Source of the DNA: Yeosuana marina
GTDB lineage: Bacteria; Bacteroidota; Bacteroidia; Flavobacteriales; Flavobacteriaceae
Direction of reading: 5' to 3'
Length of the DNA stretch: 64,000 nt
Assembly: GCF_011762485.1 (NCBI RefSeq)
Contig: NZ_JAAKGI010000001.1
Coordinates: 573,962-637,961, forward strand
In this document: in pieces, positions 45,829 to 54,837 of the stretch
Layout: every line of letters starts with the position of its first letter
Position numbering within the stretch: position 1 is the stretch's first letter
Notes under the pieces: generated by a model
The model's input: the letters and a program-made list of their open reading frames with translations, nothing else
Told to the model about the DNA's origin: nothing
Databases searched by the model: none
Translations under genes and position numbers: made by a program

Positions 45829-45840
45829 GTAATCGATTAC
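45829..45840. promoter_or_regulatory. LacI-type palindrome, no obvious target
   Basis: GTAATCGATTAC is a perfect 12-bp palindrome preceded by T, close to the LacI-family pattern TGTAATCGATTACA. It lies about 110 bp upstream of the presumed rnf start, downstream of the GH18 pseudogene. No sugar-use gene is close enough to claim it. Confidence 0.3.
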
Positions 45841-45976
45841 TCTATTTGTAAAGAAACGTTCATAATTTAACCAATTATAATTCTCGATTTTTTTTTAGGT
45901 TAAAAGCTGATGCAATTAAAATATAAAGAAGAACTATGTAGTTGCAAAAAAGGATTTGAATATAAATTAGAGTTAA

Positions 45977-47168
45977 TTAGTATTTAGTACTTTCTTTATA
46001 AATGGCATCTAATAAATTATTTTTTTCTTTAGTATCGTTTCCTAATTGCCAAAACATGATGCCGCCTAACTTATTCTTTAAGGCATAATTTGTTTTTAAT
46101 CTAACTGAAACGGTATCATCGTAGGAAATAAAAATACTATCCTTTGCACTATATAAATAAGGAGCACTTGCTATGGAATCCCAATACCTTTTATAATTGT
46201 TATTAGTTTCAAATTCTTTTCTTATTTGGCTATATGCACTCCAACCAATATATGGACCTTTATTAGGTTGGTAGAGTCCGTTGTTTTTTGGAGGAACTCC
46301 TTGCCAAGCACGACCATAAAAGGCAGCACCAATAATAATTTGCTCTGGCTTCACGCCCAGATTTTTACAATAATTGATTATTTTGTTAGCAGAACGTAGC
46401 TCGTAGTCATAGCCTAATTGTGCTAGTTCCTTCAATTACTGAATATTCAGGAGATTGTTTTAAATCGTCATTTTTAATCCAACCTAAAGGTGTGTGATGT
46501 CCTGTAAATGGAGACGAACCACTTGTTTGGTCGTAGGTCATAACATTCATATAATCTGCATATTTTAACACCTCATTAATTTCTACATTATCATAATAAC
46601 GCTCCCATCCAGCAGAAGCAAATGTTAAGGTTTGATTTCTTTTTAAAGAGTTTAAAGCTTTTCTGAGCTCTTTCATTAAAAGTGTGAAATTTTGCTTGTC
46701 TTCAGGCCATCCTTTTGTCCCAGCAGCAGGTATTGTTGGGTATTCCCAATCGATATCAATACCATCTAACTGATATGTTTTATTAAACTGAACAACACTA
46801 TTTACAAATTTATGTCTACTTTCTGGTGTGTAAGCCATATCAGAAAATCCTTTTGAACCCCAACCTCCACAAGCTACCATGACTTTTAAGTTTGGATTAT
46901 TTTTTCTCTGCGCTACTAGTTTTTTGAGTTTTTTGCCATAATCTTTATTTTGAAATTTCATTTCATTGTCAATTACTTTTGTAAAAGAAAAGATGATATG
47001 AGTTAGTTTATCTAAAGGGAGGTTTTCAGGATTATAATGTTCTTCTGGAACATAATAGGCAATAATTGAAAAAGATGGCGTGTTTTTATCTGAAGAATAT
47101 GGAGTAACATTTACAACATACGGCATTAAACTAAAAATAATAATAGCGTAATATTTAAAATAATTCAT
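45977..47168 (-). pseudogene. GH18 chitinase-like gene broken by a frameshift
   Basis: Two frames together give a full glycoside hydrolase family 18 protein. The N-terminal part (47168 to about 46436) has a signal-like start, VMVACGGWGSKGFSD and the catalytic DGIDIDWEY, with the acid Glu intact. The C-terminal part (46435 to 45977) has IIGAAFYGRAWQGV and GGIMFWQLGNDT. The frames join near 46436, where removing one base would read on as EYSVLKELAQLGYDY, so a single-base insertion or a sequencing error is likely. Such enzymes cut chitin or related N-acetylglucosamine polymers. It lies 16 bp after the metallophosphoesterase gene. Confidence 0.85.
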
Positions 47169-47184
47169 TGGATTGATTTTTAAT

Positions 47185-48084
47185 TTATTCTTTTTTGTAA
47201 TCTACTAATTTTCTTGGTCCCTCAAGTACATTTCTTACTATTTGAAGAAACCCATTGTCTGTGGTATCAACCTGCCACTTAATCAGTGAAATCTCTCCAT
47301 TTTCAATTTCAATACCAGTTATGCTGCGTGGATGCACACAACTACCATCGTTGAAAAATGCAATATCTCCAGGTTCAGAAAAACGAGGTCGGTGGGTATG
47401 GCCTACAATAGTTACTAAATTATTGTTATCAGTAATCCATTTTTTGATTCTGCGCTCAACCTTAATAAGTTCTTTGTAATTTTTGGCAGGACTTGTTGGG
47501 TCTGCAATGCCCATAATATTTAAAGGTTTCCAAAGAATTCTAACCATAAAACGACTCCATTTCCAAAACAGATAATTCCACCAATCTGCTTGATGACCAT
47601 GCGTTAAAAATAGCTCCTGATTTGTTTGTGTATGTTTTAAAATAATGCCTTCATGGTATGTAATATCTTTAAACAACTCAACATCTTCTCCTGTTTTTAC
47701 ATCAAAATAGGTTGAGAGATATTTTTTGACATAATTCGGGTTTTTATATACCATATCATGATTTCCCCACATAGTGTGTAACCTATGTTCTATATAAAAT
47801 TGCTTCATGAGTAGATACACATTTTTATGGGCCTCAAAAACTGATTTAAAAAACAGGTTTTCCCATAACTCATCGCCATCACCAATTTCACAATAAATAA
47901 AACCGTTATTGTAATAGTGTTTTAAAGCATGGAAGTAAATATTGCGGTTGTTAGCAAAGTCATCTGCAAAACTGTTGTCTCCTCTGTGACAGTCACTAAA
48001 CAAAATAAATTTTGAAGTGTCATCAAACTCAATAACCTTAGCTGTTTTATAGGCGTTGTCTAACCGTTTTTTTGATGTGAGCAT
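47185..48084 (-). CDS. Calcineurin-like metallophosphoesterase
   Basis: A 299-residue cytoplasmic enzyme with all the metal motifs: FSDCHRGDNS (DxH form, about 30-39), GDGDELWE (about 68-75), GNHDMVY (about 110), THGHQADWW and VGHTHRPRF. The HRG and DELWE strings are like LpxH-type UDP-diacylglucosamine hydrolases and related bacterial phosphoesterases, but the substrate cannot be fixed from motifs. It is upstream of the GH18 gene on the same strand. Confidence 0.85.
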   Translation of the reverse strand: MLTSKKRLDNAYKTAKVIEFDDTSKFILFSDCHRGDNSFADDFANNRNIYFHALKHYYNNGFIYCEIGDGDELWENLFFKSVFEAHKNVYLLMKQFYIEHRLHTMWGNHDMVYKNPNYVKKYLSTYFDVKTGEDVELFKDITYHEGIILKHTQTNQELFLTHGHQADWWNYLFWKWSRFMVRILWKPLNIMGIADPTSPAKNYKELIKVERRIKKWITDNNNLVTIVGHTHRPRFSEPGDIAFFNDGSCVHPRSITGIEIENGEISLIKWQVDTTDNGFLQIVRNVLEGPRKLVDYKKE

Positions 48085-48143
48085 ATAGTAAATGTAAACA
48101 AAAAAGTAATTTAATTTGAAACACTTTTTTAAATTCTAGGGTA

Positions 48144-48911
48144 TTAATTTTTTAGTTTTTGAATGGCATAGGGAAGTATGCGCTCAACAAATTTGGTATA
48201 AGCTAATTCTGAAGGATGTAAATTATCAGAAGCTACTAAATCTGGATTGTCTAAGCCCATTCTTGTAATGTCTGTAATCGGTATAAAATCTATATTTTTT
48301 GAATCACAATAGTTTTTCGCAAAGTTATTATAACGGTCTATATCATTAGAAATAGTTTCATTACCATTCCCAAAAGGTGTGTACGCATAATCTGGTATTG
48401 ATACCACAATAACATTACTTGAATCTCCTTTAGCTTTTGCAATGGCTATGTCGATGAGTTGGGGAAATTCGCTTTCATAGACAGAAAAAGGCTTATTTTG
48501 AAATTGATTGTTAACACCAATTAAAAGTGTTACTAAGTCAAAATCGGAACTAGGGTTTTCAGAATTTATAGCATTTATTAAATTAGTTGTTGTCCATCCA
48601 GTCCTTGCAATAATTTTTAATTCAAATGTTTTGTTGGAATCAAATTCTGCAATTAAAGCATCTTTTAACTGTTCTGGAAATCTGCAAGTTTCGCATACAC
48701 TCTGTCCAATTGTGTAACTGTCTCCTAAGGCAAGCAATTTGTAGTTATCTTGGGGGTTCGTGTTTTCTTCGGTAGTTTCATCAGTTACAGATGTGTCATC
48801 TGGAACGGTTATTTGGACGTCTTCGGTTTTTTCTTTTTCTTTTAAAACAGCAGTTTCACTGTTACAACTATAAGTTATGCAGCAGATTATTAAGTAAAAT
48901 ACCTTTTTCAT
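48144..48911 (-). CDS. SGNH/GDSL hydrolase lipoprotein
   Basis: A 255-residue predicted lipoprotein. The signal MKKVFYLIICCITYSC has a lipobox with Cys16. The hydrolase fold shows block I LALGDSYTIGQ (Ser nucleophile, near 64), block III IGVNNQF (near 132) and block V DNLHPSELAY with the catalytic Asp/His pair near 233. Such enzymes cleave esters or acetyl groups. An acidic Thr/Glu-rich linker (about 25-52) separates lipid anchor and enzyme. Signal type suggests an envelope location. Confidence 0.88.
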   Translation of the reverse strand: MKKVFYLIICCITYSCNSETAVLKEKEKTEDVQITVPDDTSVTDETTEENTNPQDNYKLLALGDSYTIGQSVCETCRFPEQLKDALIAEFDSNKTFELKIIARTGWTTTNLINAINSENPSSDFDLVTLLIGVNNQFQNKPFSVYESEFPQLIDIAIAKAKGDSSNVIVVSIPDYAYTPFGNGNETISNDIDRYNNFAKNYCDSKNIDFIPITDITRMGLDNPDLVASDNLHPSELAYTKFVERILPYAIQKLKN

Positions 48912-48962
48912 TTTTTTCCATAAATATACATATTTATCTATTCTTAAGTTATTTGCAAAAAA

Positions 48963-48992
48963 AAAATGCTTCTTTAACTAAAGAAGCATTTT
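48963..48992 (-). terminator. Terminator of the acyl-CoA dehydrogenase gene
   Basis: A 14-bp perfect stem AAAATGCTTCTTTA and its complement, with a 2-base loop and T/A runs. It lies 20 bp after the stop at 49013. Confidence 0.85.
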
Positions 48993-49012
48993 AATTAAAA
49001 TAGTATTAAAGT

Positions 49013-50191
49013 TTATTTAAAAGCATTTAAGCCTGTAATATCTAAACCTGTAATAAGTAGATGAATATCGTGTGTGCCTTCATAGGTAATCACGCTTTCC
49101 AAATTCATAGAATGACGCATAATGCTATATTCGCCTGTAATACCCATGCCTCCTAAAATTTGTCTTGCTTCACGTGCTATATTAATAGCCATATCTACAT
49201 TATTCCGTTTAGCCATTGAAATTTGCGCAGAGGTTGATTTATTCTCATTACGCAAGGTTCCTAAACGCCAAGTTAGTAATTGAGCTTTAGTAATCTCAGT
49301 AATCATTTCGGCTAGCTTTTTTTGTTGTAGTTGGAATTGACCAATAGGTTTACCAAATTGCATACGTTCTTTACTGTATCTTAAGGCGGTATCATAACAA
49401 TCCATGGCAGCACCAATAGCTCCCCAGGCAATGCCATATCTTGCAGAATCTAAACATCCAAGTGGTGCGCCTAAACCAGACTTATTAGGTAATAGATTTT
49501 CTTTTGGAACTTTCACGTTGTCAAAAATAAGTTCACCAGTTGCACTTGCACGTAACGACCATTTGTTATGTGTTTCAGGGGTAGAAAACCCTTCCATACC
49601 ACGTTCAACAATCAATCCATGTATGCGGCCACTTTCATCTTTAGCCCAAACGACTGCTACTTGTGCAAAAGGCGCATTAGAAATCCACATTTTCGCACCA
49701 TTCAATAAATAATGATCGCCTTTATCTTTAAAGTTGGTAGTCATACCACCTGGATTACTTCCATGGTCTGGTTCGGTTAATCCAAAACATCCCATCCATT
49801 CTCCACTTGCTAACTTTGGTAGATATTTTTGACGTTGTTCTTCGTTACCATATTTCCAAATAGGATACATAACTAAAGATGATTGTACAGAGGCTGTACT
49901 TCTAACACCTGAATCACCACGTTCAATTTCTTGCATGATGAGTCCATAGGACATTTGGTCTAAACCAGCGCCACCATATTCCATAGGAATATAAGGTCCA
50001 AAAGCGCCAATATCTGCTAAACCTTTTATTATTTGAGTTGGAAACTCTGCTTTTTGGGCATACTCTTCAATAATAGGAGAAACTTCACGTTTTACCCATT
50101 CGCGAGCAGCGTCACGAACTAATTTATGTTCTTCAGTTAAGAGTTCGTCTAAATTATAATAATCTGGTGCTTCAAATAAATCTGGTTTCAT
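49013..50191 (-). CDS. Acyl-CoA dehydrogenase, glutaryl-CoA type
   Basis: A 392-residue FAD enzyme. Family signatures are FGLTEPDHGSNPGGM (about 136-150), WISNAPFAQVAVVWAK, and the catalytic base in ESVITYEGTHDIH (Glu near 369). The YEGTHDIH context and the conserved PHGSNPGGM-like loop fit glutaryl-CoA dehydrogenase, which decarboxylates glutaryl-CoA to crotonyl-CoA at the end of lysine and tryptophan breakdown. Specificity is inferred. Alone, with its own terminator. Confidence 0.85.
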   Translation of the reverse strand: MKPDLFEAPDYYNLDELLTEEHKLVRDAAREWVKREVSPIIEEYAQKAEFPTQIIKGLADIGAFGPYIPMEYGGAGLDQMSYGLIMQEIERGDSGVRSTASVQSSLVMYPIWKYGNEEQRQKYLPKLASGEWMGCFGLTEPDHGSNPGGMTTNFKDKGDHYLLNGAKMWISNAPFAQVAVVWAKDESGRIHGLIVERGMEGFSTPETHNKWSLRASATGELIFDNVKVPKENLLPNKSGLGAPLGCLDSARYGIAWGAIGAAMDCYDTALRYSKERMQFGKPIGQFQLQQKKLAEMITEITKAQLLTWRLGTLRNENKSTSAQISMAKRNNVDMAINIAREARQILGGMGITGEYSIMRHSMNLESVITYEGTHDIHLLITGLDITGLNAFK

Positions 50192-50322
50192 GCTATTTAG
50201 TTATATGTTAAATGCATAATTCTAAAATTATACAATCTTTTTTTATTAAAAATGTAATAGATATCAAATTTAACTAAAGTAAATGATTTTTATGTTACTG
50301 ATAAGAGAAATAATTTAAGGTA

Positions 50323-51411
50323 TTATCGATTTAAAAATTTAGCAAGTAAACAATGAAAATGGTGCACACCTTGCTCTCTTGTTGGCGAAAATCGTCCCGC
50401 TTTATAAAATGATGAGCGCACCCCTTTTTGTACATTTTCTACAATAGCTTCATCTTCTTGTTCTACTTTATCTAATGCACTACCAGCACCTTTATTCAAC
50501 TTGTCTGAATCATATACATAAGATATAAAAGATACTTTAGTTTTGTTTATGCTTAGTGGCTGTACAATGTTTATAGAAAGTCCCCAGGGGTAAAAATTAA
50601 ACATCATATTAGGGAAAACCCAGTAGTAATAGGCAGCTACATTTTTGCCGTAATCAATATGATTTTTGGGTAGATTAAATACGTTTTTAGTATCTTCAGT
50701 ATATCCAATTTGTAGATTGCAAAAGTCATAAACTTCCGTTTTATAACTCCCATAATCCAATACCGCATTTAAGTCTTTATGAACAAAGGGAACATGAAAT
50801 CCTTCCAAATAATTATCACAATATAATGCCCAATGAGCATGAACTGTAAAGTTTTTATTTAATGATGGATCTAAAATAAATTCATTCAAAGGCAAAAATC
50901 CTATGCGTTCATTCATCTTATCAATGACTTGCTGAAAATCAAAAGAAGGGTTTAATCCAGCAAACAAAAATGGCCCCCATTTTTTTAAAGGAAATGTATG
51001 AAGATTGTCACAAGGCTTAGGGAAATCTTGAGTCTGTCCAAACTCAGGCATATGCTCAAAGTCCCCTTTGAGATTAAATCGTCTACCGTGATAGGTACAG
51101 GTTAGCTTTTTTGAAAGTCCCGATTTTAAAGCCACTAAATTTCCTCTGTGAGTGCATACATTGGTTAAACAAGATATGGTATTATCAATATCTTTAGTAA
51201 GTAACATAGGTTCTGTTAGATAGCCATCAAGTAAAATTAATGGATAGGTTGATTCTTTTAATGAAACCAATGATTCATCACCAATCCATTGCCAAGATTT
51301 TAAAAATATTTTTTCTTTTATAGTTTCAAAAAGAGTGTTATCTCTATAAAATGAAGCAGGAAGTGTTTCTGCTTTTGTAATATCAGGGTTAATTTTAAAA
51401 TTATATGACAT
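50323..51411 (-). CDS. Rieske-type aromatic ring-hydroxylating oxygenase, large subunit
   Basis: A 362-residue oxygenase. The Rieske [2Fe-2S] site has CTHRGNLV and, 17 residues later, CTYHGRRF (about 88-112). The mononuclear iron region is seen as DNYLEGFHVPFVH (about 206-218). The Asp-Asn-Tyr-x-Glu-x-x-His string is typical of the choline-monooxygenase/carnitine-like branch as well as aromatic dioxygenases. No reductase or small subunit is adjacent. The [2Fe-2S] ferredoxin at 39904 is a possible but distant donor. Substrate unknown. Confidence 0.85.
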   Translation of the reverse strand: MSYNFKINPDITKAETLPASFYRDNTLFETIKEKIFLKSWQWIGDESLVSLKESTYPLILLDGYLTEPMLLTKDIDNTISCLTNVCTHRGNLVALKSGLSKKLTCTYHGRRFNLKGDFEHMPEFGQTQDFPKPCDNLHTFPLKKWGPFLFAGLNPSFDFQQVIDKMNERIGFLPLNEFILDPSLNKNFTVHAHWALYCDNYLEGFHVPFVHKDLNAVLDYGSYKTEVYDFCNLQIGYTEDTKNVFNLPKNHIDYGKNVAAYYYWVFPNMMFNFYPWGLSINIVQPLSINKTKVSFISYVYDSDKLNKGAGSALDKVEQEDEAIVENVQKGVRSSFYKAGRFSPTREQGVHHFHCLLAKFLNR

Positions 51412-51485
51412 ATACTATTTAATTGTATATTTAACTGCCCTGTAATTTACATAATTAAAGTATATCTACTTTTAAAATTCACTAA

Positions 51486-52793
51486 ATGAATTCAAAACCA
51501 CAAAAAATTGGTTTAATCACAGCAACGTCTTTAGTTGTTGGCAATATGATAGGAGTTGGGATATTTGTGTTACCAGCAGCTTTGGCTAAATACGGTAGTA
51601 TTAGTTTATTGGGTTGGGTTTTTACGGCGACAGGTGCATTAATCCTAGCTAAAATATTCAGTAATTTAAGCAAAATTATTGTTAATAAAAGTGGTGGTCC
51701 TTATGCATATTCCAGAGAAGGTTTTGGCGATTTTATTGGGTTTTTAATGGCTTGGGGTTACTGGATTTCATGTTGGGTAGGAAATGGTGCCATAGCCATC
51801 GCCATTGTGGGAGCTTTAAGTTTCTTTTTCCCTGTGTTGGAAACAAATTCGTTATATTCTGTTAGTATTGGATTGTCCTTAATCTGGCTTTTTACTTGGA
51901 TTAATACTGGAGGTATCAAAGAATCAGGAATCGTTCAGGTTATAACAACAGCATTGAAGCTATTGCCTTTGGCCTTTGTTATTATTGTTGGCATTTTCTT
52001 TTTTGATTTTGATAATTTTCCAGCATTTAACTTAACAGGAAAAAGTAATATGGCAGCATTTCCTATGGTAGCAGCCTTAACATTATATGCATTTATTGGG
52101 ATTGAATCTGCTACCATTCCCGCGGAAAATATTGAGAATCCAGGGGTTGTTGTTTCAAAAGCGACTATGTTTGGAACGATATTAACGGCTATTGTTTATA
52201 TTTTGGCCACCGTGGTTCTTTTTGGAATACTTCCAACGGATATTTTGCAAAATTCTCCAGCACCATTCGCCGAAGCAGCTAAGCTAATTTCTGGACAATT
52301 TGGTGGATATTTTGTGGCGGTAGGGGTCATTATCTCTGGTTTGGGTGTTTTAAACGGGTGGATATTAATAACAGGTCAATTGCCGCTAGCCACCGCGAAG
52401 GATAATTTGTTTCCAAAAATTTTTAAAAAAGAAAATAAGAAGGGAGCTCCTGTATTTGGATTGATTATTGGTGGCGTATTATCTACCGCTGTGATGCTTA
52501 TGAATTTTACAAAAGGACTTGTAGACCAGTTTCAGATTATTGTTGAAATTGTTGTATTTACAGCTCTTATGGCGTATTTGCTAACGTGTGCAGCGTATAT
52601 TTTAATTATTATTGAAAGGAAATTGCACCTCAATAGTTGGGTCAAAACCTTTGTTTTAGGAGGGTTAGGGTTTTTGTATTCTCTTTGGACTATCTACGGA
52701 TCTGGGCCAGATACGGTTTTTTATGGTTTAATCTTGTTGCTTTTAGGTATTCCGTTTTATCTTCTGATGCTTTACAACAAAAGAGAAAAATAG
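51486..52793 (+). CDS. APC family amino-acid permease
   Basis: A 435-residue transporter with about twelve helices. The first helix VVGNMIGVGIFVLPAAL carries the G-x-G-x-G break used for substrate carboxylate binding. The YAFIGIESATIPAENIENP segment (about 204-222) is typical of the AdiC/arginine-agmatine-like group. The amino acid carried is unknown. Its stop abuts the convergent trmN6 gene with no space. Confidence 0.85.
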   Translation: MNSKPQKIGLITATSLVVGNMIGVGIFVLPAALAKYGSISLLGWVFTATGALILAKIFSNLSKIIVNKSGGPYAYSREGFGDFIGFLMAWGYWISCWVGNGAIAIAIVGALSFFFPVLETNSLYSVSIGLSLIWLFTWINTGGIKESGIVQVITTALKLLPLAFVIIVGIFFFDFDNFPAFNLTGKSNMAAFPMVAALTLYAFIGIESATIPAENIENPGVVVSKATMFGTILTAIVYILATVVLFGILPTDILQNSPAPFAEAAKLISGQFGGYFVAVGVIISGLGVLNGWILITGQLPLATAKDNLFPKIFKKENKKGAPVFGLIIGGVLSTAVMLMNFTKGLVDQFQIIVEIVVFTALMAYLLTCAAYILIIIERKLHLNSWVKTFVLGGLGFLYSLWTIYGSGPDTVFYGLILLLLGIPFYLLMLYNKREK

Positions 52794-53510
52794 CTACATC
52801 TTTAAATAAAAATCTTTGGTAAGGTTTATGTAGTCCTGAGTATACTCATGCCTTGAAGTTTCAATAATGAGTTCCTCTGTTTTTACATCGCTTTCGCGGA
52901 ATGAAAATTCTAAAAGACTTCGTTTTATATCAGAAGTTTCATTGCCCTTTACATGAAGAATTCTGTTTGGAAATAAATTAAAGGTTGACGCTAAAGAGAC
53001 AAAGTTTGCTTCTTCTTTAAAAGGAATAATAACTGAAAAAATTCCATCTTCTGAAAGTAATTGAGATACGCTTTCAAGTAAGTGACTAAATGGTAACGCA
53101 TCAGAAAAACGAGCCATGTCACGTTGGTTATTATCAGTTTTATAATTTTCAGAATAGAATGGAGGATTGGATACTATGATATTGTATGTGTCTTCAATCT
53201 CATCAACAAACTCTTCTAAAGACGCGTGATAACAAAACAAACGATCGCCCCAAGGGGCATTTTCAAAATTGTCAACACACTGTTCATAGGCATCATCGTC
53301 AATTTCAATCGCATCAATAAGTTCTGCTTGGCTACGTTGTGCTAACATCAGCGAAATGATACCCGTACCAGCTCCAATATCTAATATTGAAAAGGGATTT
53401 TTTTCTAAAGAAACCCAAGATCCAAGTAAAACAGCATCTGTACCAATTTTCATGGCGCAACGGTCTTGATTTACGATGAATTGTTTGAAAATAAACGGTT
53501 TCTTAGACAT
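52794..53510 (-). CDS. tRNA1(Val) (adenine-37-N6)-methyltransferase-like
   Basis: A 238-residue SAM-dependent methyltransferase of the YfiC/TrmN6 type. It has KIGTDAVLLGSWVSL, the SAM motif ILDIGAGTGIISLMLAQR (about 41-58), the acidic IDAIEIDDDAYEQ and the N6-adenine motif SNPPFYSE (about 114-121). It starts MSKKPFIFKQFIVNQDRCAMK, the family norm. Other NPPF methyltransferases are possible, but length and start favour this one. Confidence 0.88.
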   Translation of the reverse strand: MSKKPFIFKQFIVNQDRCAMKIGTDAVLLGSWVSLEKNPFSILDIGAGTGIISLMLAQRSQAELIDAIEIDDDAYEQCVDNFENAPWGDRLFCYHASLEEFVDEIEDTYNIIVSNPPFYSENYKTDNNQRDMARFSDALPFSHLLESVSQLLSEDGIFSVIIPFKEEANFVSLASTFNLFPNRILHVKGNETSDIKRSLLEFSFRESDVKTEELIIETSRHEYTQDYINLTKDFYLKM

Positions 53511-53656
53511 GGCTTGGTTTAATTTTTTTATTAAATAGTTAAAAAGTCATAATTTCTATAAAACTATGTTAAAAATAATACTATTAGGAGTCTTATTTGA
53601 GTTATAAATACGTAAATATGATTCAGAAGGATAAAGTAAAAAATAAAACATGACAC

Positions 53657-54106
53657 ATGAGACATTTGGAAAAAGTTTTTAGGAGGTTAAACGAATTATT
53701 AATTATGAATTATGAGGTTGAAATAATTTATCTTGAAGCTCATGATATAGTAAATGATGAAGATTTAAGAACATTTTTTAGGGAAAGAAATTTTGAAAGA
53801 AATGAATTTGGAAGGGCCTTAAAGAGAGAAGTAGTTAAGCTTGGGGGCAGCCCAAAAGGATTAAATGATTTAAGTGACAGGTATTATAAGGATTGGATGA
53901 AGTTCAAAGAATTGCTTGATACAGATAATGAATATGAGCTATTGAATGAAATTAGCAAGATAAAAAGACGCAATATAGCAGCTTACAATAAGCTTTTGCA
54001 AGAGAGAAATTTATCATTGTCGCTTTGCAAATTATTGGTGAAACAAAGAGATAGTGTTCAAATGTCTTTAAATTCGTTAACAACTAAAAAAGCAATCCTT
54101 GTTTAA
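53657..54106 (+). CDS. Ferritin-like four-helix protein (DUF2383-like)
   Basis: A 149-residue, all-helical protein with no signal peptide. The Glu- and Lys-rich helices, with LNELLIMNYEVEIIYLEAHDIV near the start and AAYNKLLQERNLS in the third helix, resemble the DUF2383/PA2169 group of small four-helix bundles found in stressed or envelope contexts. I see no complete ferritin di-iron motif. Function unknown. It ends at a strong terminator shared with rimM. Confidence 0.65.
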   Translation: MRHLEKVFRRLNELLIMNYEVEIIYLEAHDIVNDEDLRTFFRERNFERNEFGRALKREVVKLGGSPKGLNDLSDRYYKDWMKFKELLDTDNEYELLNEISKIKRRNIAAYNKLLQERNLSLSLCKLLVKQRDSVQMSLNSLTTKKAILV

Positions 54107-54125
54107 TTGAGTTGGATTAGTGAGA

Positions 54126-54166
54126 AAAGCACAAAAGCCGACCCTTAAAGTCGGCTTTTGTGCTTT
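54126..54166. terminator. Bidirectional terminator between the DUF2383-like gene and rimM
   Basis: A 17-bp perfect stem AAAGCACAAAAGCCGAC and its complement with a 7-base loop, flanked by A and T runs. Confidence 0.9.
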
Positions 54167-54169
54167 AAA

Positions 54170-54694
54170 TTATAAGTACAAATCAATCAACCCTTCTGGT
54201 GTATTTACGATAACGGTTTTTTTCTTTCTGTCAACCGTTACAATAAATTCATCATTAACAGGAATTAAAATTTCTTTACCATCTTTTTCTATTTCAAACA
54301 AGGCTTGAGCAGTAGTGTCATTAACTCCTGTTATAGTTCCAACTAGGCCATAGTTTTTGTCTTCAATAGTAAAACCAATAACTTCATGGAAATAGAATTT
54401 ATTACCTTCAAGTTTTGGCAAAAATTCCAGAGGTAAATACACGTCACTCTTTATTAAGCTATCGGCATCGGCTTCTGTCGTGACATCTTCAAACTGCACA
54501 CGCAGTAAATTAGATTTATGCAACTGAGAACTTTCGATAAAAAAAGGTATGAATGTATTTTTGTAATCAAGAAAAACGGCCTCTAGATTTTCATAAAGTT
54601 CCGGCTCATCTGTATCTAGCTTTATAAGTAATTCTCCATTAAAACTATACTTTCTAACAATTTTACCTAGATAAAAACAATCTTCAATTTTCAT
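54170..54694 (-). CDS. rimM: Ribosome maturation factor RimM
   Basis: A 174-residue protein that binds S19 during 30S assembly. The N-terminal domain has DCFYLGKIVRKYSFNGELLIKLDTDEPELY (about 5-34), and the C-terminal PRC-barrel domain has YFHEVIGFTIEDKNYGLVGTI (about 100-120) and LIPVNDEFIVTVDRKKKTVIV. I take the ATG at 54694 (MKIEDCF) over an in-frame one at 54730, as it matches the family start. It follows rpsP on the same strand, beyond a terminator-like hairpin. Confidence 0.92.
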   Translation of the reverse strand: MKIEDCFYLGKIVRKYSFNGELLIKLDTDEPELYENLEAVFLDYKNTFIPFFIESSQLHKSNLLRVQFEDVTTEADADSLIKSDVYLPLEFLPKLEGNKFYFHEVIGFTIEDKNYGLVGTITGVNDTTAQALFEIEKDGKEILIPVNDEFIVTVDRKKKTVIVNTPEGLIDLYL

Positions 54695-54787
54695 AACAAA
54701 TCTATCTGTTTGAGTGCGGTTTAAAACCATTAAATATCAAGTTAATTATACCTTGACTGTACTCTATGTGACACTTATGGGTATAAA

Positions 54788-54814
54788 AAACTCCGATAAT
54801 TATTATCGGAGTTT
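54788..54814 (-). terminator. Hairpin between rpsP and rimM
   Basis: AAACTCCGATAAT and its complement form a 13-bp stem with a 1-base nominal loop. It lies 24 bp after the rpsP stop. It should end most rpsP transcripts and lower rimM expression. Confidence 0.8.
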
Positions 54815-54837
54815 AAAAGTATAAAAAAATAATATTT

